Shown: piece after piece, positions 1-7,742 of the stretch
Layout: each line of letters opens with the position of its first letter
Numbering within the stretch: position 1 is the first letter of the stretch
Made by a program: the position numbers and the translations under genes
Assembly: GCA_902363835.1 (NCBI GenBank)
Contig: CABJBM010000016.1
Location: 93,890-157,889, forward strand
DNA: 64,000 nt
Reading direction: 5' to 3'
From: Lachnospiraceae bacterium
Lineage (GTDB): Bacteria > Bacillota > Clostridia > Lachnospirales > Lachnospiraceae
The notes under the pieces: model-generated
Database searches by the model: none
What the model was told of the DNA's origin: nothing
What the model saw: only the letters and a program-made list of their open reading frames with translations

Positions 1-2088
1 TGCCCCGACAACTACGAGAATCAGCGTTCCAACAAGCATTATACCAAGCGGTGCGGATGATAAATGGTTGATCGGACTGCCCACGGTATTAATCGTAAAC
101 AACCAAAGGATACCTATTATATATAGAATTATTGATATTATTTTGGTACCCAAATCAGACAAAAGCTTTATTCGCGGTAAGGCGTAAGCAATCAGAAGTG
201 TGATGACAATTGCTGTTGCGGCAATTAAGTAATCAATGCTGTATCCCCCACTATCCCTGTAAATGAGCATAGTTCTTAATTTTCCAATGATGTATAGCGT
301 ATAAAACCAAATATTTATAAGAGAGAAGTACTTGTAGATTTTTATAAATCCACCTGCCATCATCCTTTTGTACATGTATGTGCCCAAAATAATCAAGCTG
401 CCAAGTGTCATTGCAAGATATTTATATGCAAACAGATAATCGTTTATCCATAAGCAGTCAACCAGCAAAAACGCCGACAAACACAATCCGCTTATGATAA
501 GACCAGTACGCTTAAAGGTTTTCTCCTTGTTTAGAACTCCATAAGTTGTGAGCGCAACACCCTCTGCAAGCCACCCGAGAGATAGCCAGGCCCGCCCGAA
601 TTGAAGCGGTATAATAAGTACCACAAATGCAAATCCCGTCAAATAAAACATCGCTTTTATATTACGTTCTTCATCTGTGAATTTTTTCTCAATAAGTCTG
701 CCGAGAAACAAATAAATCAAGGAAAAAGCGATAGCAAGCGCGCCGTTGAAATCTTTTAACTTGAACATGTAAAATACACCGTACATAATCATGCTGCTGA
801 AAAATGTATTTATTGCAAGCAGCACAACATCAGATTTTCTAAACTTCGCTTTCGTGCGGTATGTGCTGACGATTGGTATAAGTGTGTAAATTAGGAAAGC
901 AAACAGAACATATAAAATTACTATGATTTTTTGTATGATGGCCGGGTTATATCCAAAATTGCTGCAAATGTATACAGTGCCAAAAATGTTTAAGATTAGT
1001 CCTATGTACGATGGCACATGCCATTTCTTGTTAAACGACACCATAAGCGCAAGTAAATTCAGAGCTACAAAATATATCATAGCACCGTAAATAATTGCAG
1101 CAACCGAACCGATAGAGAACATTGGCAGATATCCGCCGATAAGTGCAAAAGACATAATTATTTGTGAATTGTAGCGATTTGACAGGACAAACGCTACTGC
1201 TGTGATCAATATACATACTGTAATTGCAGGGTACATGTCAAGAATTTTTAGTCCAAAATAGCTTGTTGCCAACGCAACATACAAAACACCAACGCCTCCG
1301 GCAGTAATACCGAGGGAGAAAATATTTGGCTTATTTTTGTTCATTAATTCGCCGGCGATCAGCATTGCCGCACCAAATACGAACATCATAATACCTTTTA
1401 ACATATCGGGTAATTGGACGTATGTGTACCGAGCGGCAGTGATAACGCCTATGATAATAAGGAATATTCCAATCGCATTGAGTAAATTCAGCCCTACAAA
1501 CCTTTCAAAATTATTCTTCTTTGCAACTGAACGCACTTGCTCATCTGTGATTTGCTCCCTCTTGAGCACTTCAAGCTCCTCCTTCTCAGCTTCAGAGAAT
1601 GCCCCGTGCGTATGAACGGCGTTTGCCCGTGCAATTGTCACCTTTTCGTTAAGCAGTGCAATTAATTCATCAAGTCTTGCATAAATTTCATCCTTTGTAT
1701 GTATGTTACACCGCCGCAAAGTCGCTGTAATATCGTCTATTCTTGACTTAACACGGTTTTCAAGAACTGTGAGCCTATTTTGTTCTCCTTCAATATTTGA
1801 CTTGAAGTATGTATCAAGTTTTTGCGCCGTGGTGTTCACAATTTTAATTTTTTCATTGTAAATTTGCTCATATAACGCATTTTTAAGTCCCGCGTTCTCA
1901 TCCGCAAGTTCCGATATATTACTCCTTGCTTTTTCATAATCTGTTCGCAGTTTTTCAAGCTCCGCCTTTAATTCGGCATTTTCCCGTACTGTATCACTAT
2001 TCTCGATCGCATGACATTCAGCTTCAAGCTGCATCAAAGCTTCTTTTTGTCTGCTTATTATATCCTTCAAATTTCCGGTTGTCCCCAT
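1..2088 (-). CDS. DUF2339 family predicted membrane protein (3' end outside window)
   Basis: The frame is open from an ATG at 2088 through base 1, giving 696 codons with no stop, so the C-terminus lies beyond the window. The start is supported by an AGGGGG ribosome site eight bases upstream. Residues 1 to about 185 are charged and coiled-coil-like (KLRTDYEKARSN and similar). The rest is a long series of hydrophobic segments, at least a dozen, separated by short charged loops such as MNKNKPN. This architecture, a soluble coiled-coil head followed by a polytopic membrane domain, matches DUF2339, whose biochemical role is unknown. No neighbour gives a hint. Family assignment is from overall architecture and remembered resemblance. 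Confidence 0.75.
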   Translation of the reverse strand, partial: MGTTGNLKDIISRQKEALMQLEAECHAIENSDTVRENAELKAELEKLRTDYEKARSNISELADENAGLKNALYEQIYNEKIKIVNTTAQKLDTYFKSNIEGEQNRLTVLENRVKSRIDDITATLRRCNIHTKDEIYARLDELIALLNEKVTIARANAVHTHGAFSEAEKEELEVLKREQITDEQVRSVAKKNNFERFVGLNLLNAIGIFLIIIGVITAARYTYVQLPDMLKGIMMFVFGAAMLIAGELMNKNKPNIFSLGITAGGVGVLYVALATSYFGLKILDMYPAITVCILITAVAFVLSNRYNSQIIMSFALIGGYLPMFSIGSVAAIIYGAMIYFVALNLLALMVSFNKKWHVPSYIGLILNIFGTVYICSNFGYNPAIIQKIIVILYVLFAFLIYTLIPIVSTYRTKAKFRKSDVVLLAINTFFSSMIMYGVFYMFKLKDFNGALAIAFSLIYLFLGRLIEKKFTDEERNIKAMFYLTGFAFVVLIIPLQFGRAWLSLGWLAEGVALTTYGVLNKEKTFKRTGLIISGLCLSAFLLVDCLWINDYLFAYKYLAMTLGSLIILGTYMYKRMMAGGFIKIYKYFSLINIWFYTLYIIGKLRTMLIYRDSGGYSIDYLIAATAIVITLLIAYALPRIKLLSDLGTKIISIILYIIGILWLFTINTVGSPINHLSSAPLGIMLVGTLILVVVGA

Positions 2089-2502
2089 ATTCCACCCCCT
2101 CAAATTATTTGTTTAATTAATATATGGTGAGTAAACTTTCCATTTCCAGCATCTTATGGTGAGTATAATATAAATAACGCTGAAAGATTCGCTAACCGTA
2201 GTATAGCACGTCCGCTCGAAAATTCCATCCACACGTTTCTTTCTCATAAGGGTAATCCCTTGTTTGTCTTATCCCTCACCACTCTGAATCGTTTCCAAAA
2301 TCAAGAAACCTGGACAATCAATTTGATCATGCTCCTATTTTACCAAATACGGTTACGTATTACTAGCCTGTCCAACATTTTTCTTGCTGCTTGTTGGGAG
2401 CAGGCTGCCAAACCCACGGTATCAGCCATCACCCTGACTGCACACCATATCCCCCTCCCGCTCACACTGTAAATCCCCTGCTTTCTTAAAACTTTCCATA
2501 CA
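2089..2502. promoter_or_regulatory. Intergenic region with an 11-bp direct repeat upstream of the DUF2339 gene
   Basis: No convincing gene lies here. The 11-mer TATGGTGAGTA occurs at 2123-2133 and again at 2155-2165, exactly 32 bp (three helical turns) apart, just upstream of the minus-strand start at 2088. A TATAAT-like, AT-rich stretch follows at 2162-2175. The arrangement could be an operator or activator site for the DUF2339 gene. Short open frames between 2260 and 2561 lack ribosome sites and coding character. Confidence 0.25.
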
Positions 2503-2530
2503 AAAAGAGCCGGTATAAGCCAGCTCTTTC
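2503..2530 (-). terminator. Rho-independent terminator of the LysM/GH18 gene
   Basis: On the minus strand AGAGCTGG pairs with CCGGCTCT (one G-T wobble) around a six-base loop and is followed by TTTTT. It lies about 80 bp after the stop of the gene ending at 2608. Confidence 0.75.
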
Positions 2531-2607
2531 TTTGGTTTTCACAATCCATAACATCTATCATGAAAGCCTGTCATAAATATATATTGTCAATATAAAGTTA
2601 TGATTGC

Positions 2608-3900
2608 TCAACCACCACCCATAGGCTTCTCTATGTAATATTGAGTATTAATAATAAGCCACATTTGGGCATCAAATCTCATAATGGTCCAAAGAGATGA
2701 GCCCTGGAGATCATATTCTGCTACCAATCCCACTCTTGCGTCAAAGCTTCTTGCATCTTTAAACCATACTACATGCAAAATCCCATCGCTATCCACATAG
2801 TAGAAGTAAGGTGACTGTGCTGCCGCATTAAATTGTATGGGTATATTGTTATCCGCTGCAATTTGTACCGCACTATTATAGGTTATTGCAATAGCTTCTG
2901 TGGCGCCGGGAACATAGGGAAGTGTCCAATCATAACCTAAAGTAATGACTCCCAGAAAGATTTTTTCAGAGGGGATTATACTAACTGCGTAATCCAGTAA
3001 TTCTCTTAAGACATTAACCGGAAAAATTGAGTTGGGATAACTGTAAGACCTTGCCCAATCATAAGAAGAAAATATGATTCCTTCAACATAATCAGATAAT
3101 TTTGAATAATCCAATTTTTCAAAGCTAACGTTAGGGGTATCGATATTCGTAACCGGTGTTATGGTAATCACTAACCTAAAACCTTCTGAGTGAAATATTG
3201 GAGAGGCTTTTTTCAAATATTCTGCAATGCTGTCTATGTTTTCAAAAGTAATATTTTCCAAATATACGTTTATACCATAAAAGCCTTTCGTTTTAAGGAT
3301 TTGAAGAGCATTATAAATAAGGCGCTCCTGCACAGAAGGATTATTTAAAATATTATAAGTCACTTCACGGCTGACTACCCCCTCTTCCATTGTGGAAACA
3401 AACATCATAGGCGCAACACCATAATCTTTAGCCAGCTGGATAAGTTCAGTGTCATCACCGCTGGCGATAATTTCTCCATCACTTGTCGCCCTATAATTAA
3501 ATATAGTCAGATAAGATAAAAAAGGCAGTGTTTTTATTAAAACAGATTTATCTATATAAGAAAAGGTATAACCACTAGTGGCAATTGTTCTTATTTTATC
3601 CGTTTGATAGCTTATCACTATGACTTCACCGGAATACAAAAATTCCCGATCGGAAAGATAGGGATTATTTCTTAATAATTCCATTGGTGAGATCCCGTAC
3701 TGCGCTGCAATACTTTCCAAAGTGTCGCCGGGCCGGACGGTGTAGAGTATTTCCGGTTGAACAATCACAATGGTTTGGCCTACTGCTAAATTGTCGGGAT
3801 TTGTAATTCCGTTTTCCAATATTAATCTGTTTACAGGGATTTTGTAATACTCTGATATTGAATTTATGGTTTCACCCGGCTGAACTACGTGTATGATCAT
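2608..3900 (-). CDS. Spore-type LysM x2 + GH18 protein (YaaH/SleL-like), probably catalytically altered
   Basis: Residues 1-46 and 51-97 are two LysM peptidoglycan-binding repeats (HVVQPGETI and YTVRPGDTL). From about 105 to 430 the protein is a glycoside hydrolase family 18 barrel of the type found in spore cortex N-acetylglucosaminidases. There is no signal peptide, as usual for proteins placed in the forespore coat or cortex. The family catalytic motif DxxDxDxE appears as GFYGINVYLEN: the catalytic Glu is kept, but the Asp two residues before it is Tyr, so activity may be reduced or lost. The ATG at 3900 is chosen because GAGG sits seven bases upstream. An in-frame TTG at 3912 overlaps that ribosome site. 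The gene is monocistronic, with a terminator at 2503-2530. Confidence 0.82.
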   Translation of the reverse strand: MIIHVVQPGETINSISEYYKIPVNRLILENGITNPDNLAVGQTIVIVQPEILYTVRPGDTLESIAAQYGISPMELLRNNPYLSDREFLYSGEVIVISYQTDKIRTIATSGYTFSYIDKSVLIKTLPFLSYLTIFNYRATSDGEIIASGDDTELIQLAKDYGVAPMMFVSTMEEGVVSREVTYNILNNPSVQERLIYNALQILKTKGFYGINVYLENITFENIDSIAEYLKKASPIFHSEGFRLVITITPVTNIDTPNVSFEKLDYSKLSDYVEGIIFSSYDWARSYSYPNSIFPVNVLRELLDYAVSIIPSEKIFLGVITLGYDWTLPYVPGATEAIAITYNSAVQIAADNNIPIQFNAAAQSPYFYYVDSDGILHVVWFKDARSFDARVGLVAEYDLQGSSLWTIMRFDAQMWLIINTQYYIEKPMGGG

Positions 3901-4070
3901 GGTTTTCCTCAAATGATCTTATTAGTTCTATTATATGCTGCCCTTGCTTGTTCATAACATGATAGTGTAAAATTATACACAGTGAAGTCTTTTGGTACTA
4001 TTTTTTTTCCTGAAATTTTATCAAAACAGATCATTTTAAAATTCAGTAATTCTCTTGAATTCAATACCCA

Positions 4071-4229
4071 TTACAATACTCCTTCTTTCTTCAATATCTG
4101 CTTCACTGTTTTACTATCCAGACAAAACGCCGCTGACACTCTCTTAATATCATTGAATCGCTCATATTCCTTTCTAATATCCTCATCGGTAAATGCGTAA
4201 TTTACCGGCTCATTTATGTACTTTTCCAT
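4071..4229 (-). CDS. Small 52-residue protein, possible helix-turn-helix
   Basis: The ATG at 4229 has a good ribosome site (TAGGAG, five bases upstream). The product is 52 residues. The C-terminal half, FNDIKRVSAAFCLDSKTVKQ, has the spacing of a helix-turn-helix, in which VSAAFCLDS would be the first helix and turn and KTVKQILKK the recognition helix. I do not recognise the family. It lies between the spore LysM gene and an APH-like kinase gene, all on the same strand, but gaps of about 150 bp on each side argue against tight co-transcription. An N-terminally extended frame to 4316 exists but has no ribosome site. Confidence 0.45.
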   Translation of the reverse strand: MEKYINEPVNYAFTDEDIRKEYERFNDIKRVSAAFCLDSKTVKQILKKEGVL

Positions 4230-4383
4230 AACTTCTCCTATCAACAATTCTTTTCTATGGGACCCCATTTCTATTCCGGCCAACGATCCATATGAATAGT
4301 AAGCCCTGCTGCACAAAGCGTCAGTCTCTTCTTAATCTTCTAACCATATGCATACCACAATTATCTCTTTCCATCAATCCCGA

Positions 4384-5247
4384 TTACAGTACCTGTTTTA
4401 TAAATCTGAAAATTTTAATCGTTTCCTCAGCTGCTTCTTGATTCGCTTGCCGTTGCCAAAAAACAACAAATAAAAGTTCAATGCACTGCATCATAAGTGG
4501 CAGTGCTTCTTTTTCATCATCTTCTAACACAGTAATACTTTCATATCCCATAAGAAACTGACTGGCAAATGTAAGCCACTGATCCTTTATTGCCATGAGA
4601 TCTTTTTGGCCTAGCAATTGCCCCAGCAGGAAATAAGCTATGTCAAATAAACGGGCATCCTTTTTACCCAGGTCAAAATCCAGTATACCGGTTAATACTG
4701 TTCCTTCAAAAAGCAAATTACCGTAATGCAGGTCCCGGTGAATCTGCTGCTTCGGCAGCCGGGGATAAATGCTGCACAATATTTCTATTGGCTTAACCCA
4801 TTCTTCTTGAGCCAACAAACTGCCGGCAGAAAGTCCATTGCTAATCCAGCCCCGCAATTCCTCACTAAAAAGAAGGTTATCTGCCTGCTCATGGGTTATT
4901 GCCATAAGTGCACAGTGGATTTTTGCAATAATAATTCCGGTTTGATAAGCAATGGCTGCATAGTCCTGCTGAAATACGTCTCTTATATGACTCCCGCCCA
5001 GCTTCTCCATCAACAGGTAGCAGCCTTCTTGCGTCACTGCATAATCTCTGCCAGCCTTTGTCAAAAGAATATGTGATACAGGAACCCCATCTGCACGTAA
5101 TGCTGCGGAAAGCTTTACATTATTCTGTGCACTGTCATCTGATTTCACCAGCTTTAAGACATACTTTCCCTCCACTTCCCAGGTTGTTGGTGTAGTGGCA
5201 ACCGGCTCTCCTTGAATCCCCCAATATGTTTTAATATCTATTGTCAT
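4384..5247 (-). CDS. Aminoglycoside-phosphotransferase-fold kinase (APH family)
   Basis: This 287-residue protein has the APH/choline-kinase fold signature. The catalytic loop IHRDLHYGNLLF (about 172-183) carries the HxDxxxxN motif, and ILDFDLGKKDARLFDIAY supplies the magnesium-binding DFD. The N-terminal lobe contains a VLKLVKS Lys strand typical of ATP binding. Family members phosphorylate antibiotics, choline, homoserine or sugars, and nothing here fixes the substrate. AGGAG seven bases before the ATG at 5247 supports the start. It is a stand-alone gene. It should not be called a resistance gene on this evidence. Confidence 0.75.
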   Translation of the reverse strand: MTIDIKTYWGIQGEPVATTPTTWEVEGKYVLKLVKSDDSAQNNVKLSAALRADGVPVSHILLTKAGRDYAVTQEGCYLLMEKLGGSHIRDVFQQDYAAIAYQTGIIIAKIHCALMAITHEQADNLLFSEELRGWISNGLSAGSLLAQEEWVKPIEILCSIYPRLPKQQIHRDLHYGNLLFEGTVLTGILDFDLGKKDARLFDIAYFLLGQLLGQKDLMAIKDQWLTFASQFLMGYESITVLEDDEKEALPLMMQCIELLFVVFWQRQANQEAAEETIKIFRFIKQVL

Positions 5248-5596
5248 AAATACACTCCTTTTCAGTTTCCTATAATTTCTTTCACATACTTCAAGGCAAA
5301 CATGATCTCATTGCCCTAAAGATTCTCCTGTAAGAAGTTCAATGAAACATGAAGATAAGCGCTTTCTTCATTATACTATTTTACCAATATAAAAACTATG
5401 GGCTTTTTATACTCCTAAAACAAAATCCCAAACTTCCCAAAATAATATTGTCTTTTCTCCTCACCTCTATTATAATAAAAAGAGCCTAAAGTCCAGGCAA
5501 TTCTGATTTTTCAACATTCATTAATTATCCCCCATTCTATTCTTGTTGTAACTCTGCATCAGCAGTTTACATAAACAAATCTAAGGAGGTATACAT
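5248..5596. other. Intergenic space between divergent genes
   Basis: About 350 AT-rich bases separate two genes that point away from each other and must hold both promoters. No conserved RNA structure, repeat or short gene was recognised. A TATAATAAA-like stretch near 5470 could be a promoter element. Confidence 0.3.
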
Positions 5597-6562
5597 ATGG
5601 TATACGAAACATTTCTGGAAACTGTCAAACAATCCCTGAAAGAAAGGCTTGGACCGGAATTTACCCTAATGCTTCAGCCCATCACCAAGAACAACGGGCT
5701 TATCCTTCATGGACTCTGTATCGGAAAAGCAGGTGAACGGGCTGCCCCCACCATTTATTTAAACCATTTTTATGAATCATATCAAAATGGCAGACCTTTT
5801 AACGCCCTCCTTGACGACATCATGGCCCTATACCAAAGCAGCCCCCTTCCGGGTGACCTGCCCATTGAAGAATTTCTATCGCCGGATCAAATCAAGGAAA
5901 AAATCATTTTCCGCCTGATCAACGAACCAGCCAACCGGGAACTGTTAAAAGAAGTCCCTCACATTTCCTATCCGGAACTGGATCTTTCCATTGTGTTCTA
6001 CCTGTCTTTTCAAAAAGAAGAAGACAGTCTCCTTACCGCTCTTATTTACAACCGCCATCAAAAAACCTGGAACTGGTCAACAGAAGAATTATACTTAGCG
6101 GCCAAATCAAATACTCCCCGCCTTTTCCCTGCCCGCATACGCTCTCTTCCTGAGGCCATAAAAGACATTGTAAAAGGATCTTCTGAAAATGAAATCACTG
6201 AAGATTCCCTGGAAGAACTCTTTGATACTGCCCCACTGTCTCCTCCCATGTATGTACTGTCTAATTCCTCAGGAATCAGCGGGGCCGGCTGCCTGCTTTA
6301 TGAGGGCATATTAAAAGACTTCGCATCATGCAGCGGCAGCGATTTAATCATACTGCCCTCCAGCATTCACGAAGTCCTCATCATCCCGCACAGTCAGGAT
6401 ATTTCCCTTGATGAATTGGCGGAAACCGTTCTCACCATAAACCAGGAAGAAGTCCTGGAAGAAGACCGCCTGTCCAATCACATCTATTTTTATTCCAAAA
6501 GTAATGGTAAGCTGACAATTGCATTCACTTCTTCTGCCCCAATCGGAACAAAGAATCCATGA
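5597..6562 (+). CDS. DUF5688 family protein
   Basis: The 321-residue soluble protein starts at an ATG preceded by AAGGAGGT. It matches my recollection of DUF5688, common in Lachnospiraceae: an N-terminal region MVYETFLETVKQSL, a central acidic stretch with IYLNHFYESYQNG, and a C-terminal part rich in short hydrophobic strands (LIILPSSIHEVLIIPH). There is no signal peptide and there are no obvious catalytic motifs. Function is unknown. The last 38 bp overlap, tail to tail, the end of the minus-strand exporter gene, so transcripts of the two must read into each other or end within coding sequence. Confidence 0.7.
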   Translation: MVYETFLETVKQSLKERLGPEFTLMLQPITKNNGLILHGLCIGKAGERAAPTIYLNHFYESYQNGRPFNALLDDIMALYQSSPLPGDLPIEEFLSPDQIKEKIIFRLINEPANRELLKEVPHISYPELDLSIVFYLSFQKEEDSLLTALIYNRHQKTWNWSTEELYLAAKSNTPRLFPARIRSLPEAIKDIVKGSSENEITEDSLEELFDTAPLSPPMYVLSNSSGISGAGCLLYEGILKDFASCSGSDLIILPSSIHEVLIIPHSQDISLDELAETVLTINQEEVLEEDRLSNHIYFYSKSNGKLTIAFTSSAPIGTKNP

Positions 6563-6944
6563 TAAAAATAGCCATTGCTATGGCACCTGAAACCTGAAGC
6601 GTCTCCACCAGATAATGACTGGAAAGCTCCGGGTTATTGCTGATCACATATGACACACTGCGGTAAATGGAGGTTCCCGGAACTGATGGCAGGATTCCCG
6701 CCACCAGAAATACCGTAACCGGAGTCTTAAAAATCCGCGCAAAAATGTGGCTGGATAAAGCCACCAGCAGGCTGGATAAAAAAGCCGCGGCTATGACAGA
6801 TCCGGCTGCGGCTTGCACCAAAAGATAGACAAGCCACCCGGCCCCACCGATTCCTCCAGCCAGAGCCACATGCTTTTTGGGAAGTTCTAGGATCAGCGAA
6901 AAACTGATCACCGCCAGGAAGGCCCCAATCGTCTGCACTACCAT
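6525..6944 (-). CDS. Threonine/serine exporter, C-terminal-type subunit (DUF3815, YjjB-like)
   Basis: This short, very hydrophobic protein (139 residues, about four membrane spans) matches the C-terminal half of ThrE-type threonine/serine exporters. It contains the family-type loop PSVPGTSIYRSVSYV. The ATG at 6944 is preferred over one at 6968 because GGGAGGAGG sits eight bases before it. It overlaps the end of the partner gene by seven bases, indicating translational coupling. Together with the next gene it forms a split ThrE carrier that exports threonine and serine by proton exchange. Its 3' end overlaps the convergent DUF5688 gene. Confidence 0.8.
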   Translation of the reverse strand: MVVQTIGAFLAVISFSLILELPKKHVALAGGIGGAGWLVYLLVQAAAGSVIAAAFLSSLLVALSSHIFARIFKTPVTVFLVAGILPSVPGTSIYRSVSYVISNNPELSSHYLVETLQVSGAIAMAIFIMDSLFRLGQKK

Positions 6945-7717
6945 GAAAGCCCTCCTCCCGTTAACCACTGAAATAAGCCCATGCCGGCTCCCACGCCTGC
7001 AGCCACTGCAAGGGCGATCACCACTGCTTCCATGATCCTGGCTGTTCCTGATGCATAATCCCCGTTTAAGGTATCCCGGATCGCCGTTGTAAATATGACA
7101 CCTGGAAGGAGAGGCATGATTGCACCGATTATGATGATGTCACTTTTGATTCCAGCCATAAACCACCATTCCATAAAAAGAGTGGTAATTGCAATTAAAA
7201 ATGCGCAGACTCCGTTGGCACAGAAATCATTGAGCTTAAGCCTTGCAGAAACTTCCATTGCTGCTGCCAGGGAAATTCCGGTCACAGCCGCTGCCAGGCA
7301 GTCTCGCACTCCTCCGCCTAAAAGCAGAGTAAAAAACACTGCCACACCCATGATTCCAATATTCTTTACTCTCCTGCCATACTGAATTGCATTCCGTATC
7401 TCCTTCAGCCTTCCATAAGCCTCCTCCACGGTCATACGGTCTTCACACAGGCTTCTGGAAACATCATTGACCAGATACACCCTGTTTAAGTTGGTGGATC
7501 TTACCATAACCCTTCTGGCTACTGTTATGGCCTCAATAGAAGGGTCGTTAAGGGACGCAAATATCCCCGTGGAAAAAACAATGGCTTCTGCGGTGTCCCG
7601 TCCCGCCTTCCGTAAAATGTGGTCAATGGTATTCTCCACCCGGTAAATTTCCGCTCCGCTCACCAGCATGATCTCACCTGCCAGAACCGCAGTCTCCACA
7701 AGCAGCTTATCATTCAT
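6938..7717 (-). CDS. Threonine/serine exporter, N-terminal-type subunit (DUF1212, YjjP-like)
   Basis: The 259-residue protein begins with the soluble ThrE N-terminal domain (GEIMLVSGAEIYRVENTIDH, about 14-33), the signature of DUF1212. After about residue 120 come five hydrophobic spans, including a PLLPGVIFTTAIRD motif mirrored in the partner subunit. In Corynebacterium ThrE both halves are one chain. Here, as in many Firmicutes, they are two overlapping genes. GAGG seven bases before the ATG supports the start. The neighbouring threonine aldolase gene (12.3 kb) is not in the same operon, so no functional link is claimed. Confidence 0.85.
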   Translation of the reverse strand: MNDKLLVETAVLAGEIMLVSGAEIYRVENTIDHILRKAGRDTAEAIVFSTGIFASLNDPSIEAITVARRVMVRSTNLNRVYLVNDVSRSLCEDRMTVEEAYGRLKEIRNAIQYGRRVKNIGIMGVAVFFTLLLGGGVRDCLAAAVTGISLAAAMEVSARLKLNDFCANGVCAFLIAITTLFMEWWFMAGIKSDIIIIGAIMPLLPGVIFTTAIRDTLNGDYASGTARIMEAVVIALAVAAGVGAGMGLFQWLTGGGLSW

Positions 7718-7742
7718 AGGCTTATTCCTCTAAATATTAAGT

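Noticed and set aside
2260..2561. Overlapping short open frames on both strands after the DUF2339 promoter region
   Set aside because: No ribosome sites, unusual composition, and one runs through the terminator hairpin.
4384..5247. Aminoglycoside resistance gene
   Set aside because: The APH fold is shared by many housekeeping kinases and nothing points to antibiotic substrates.
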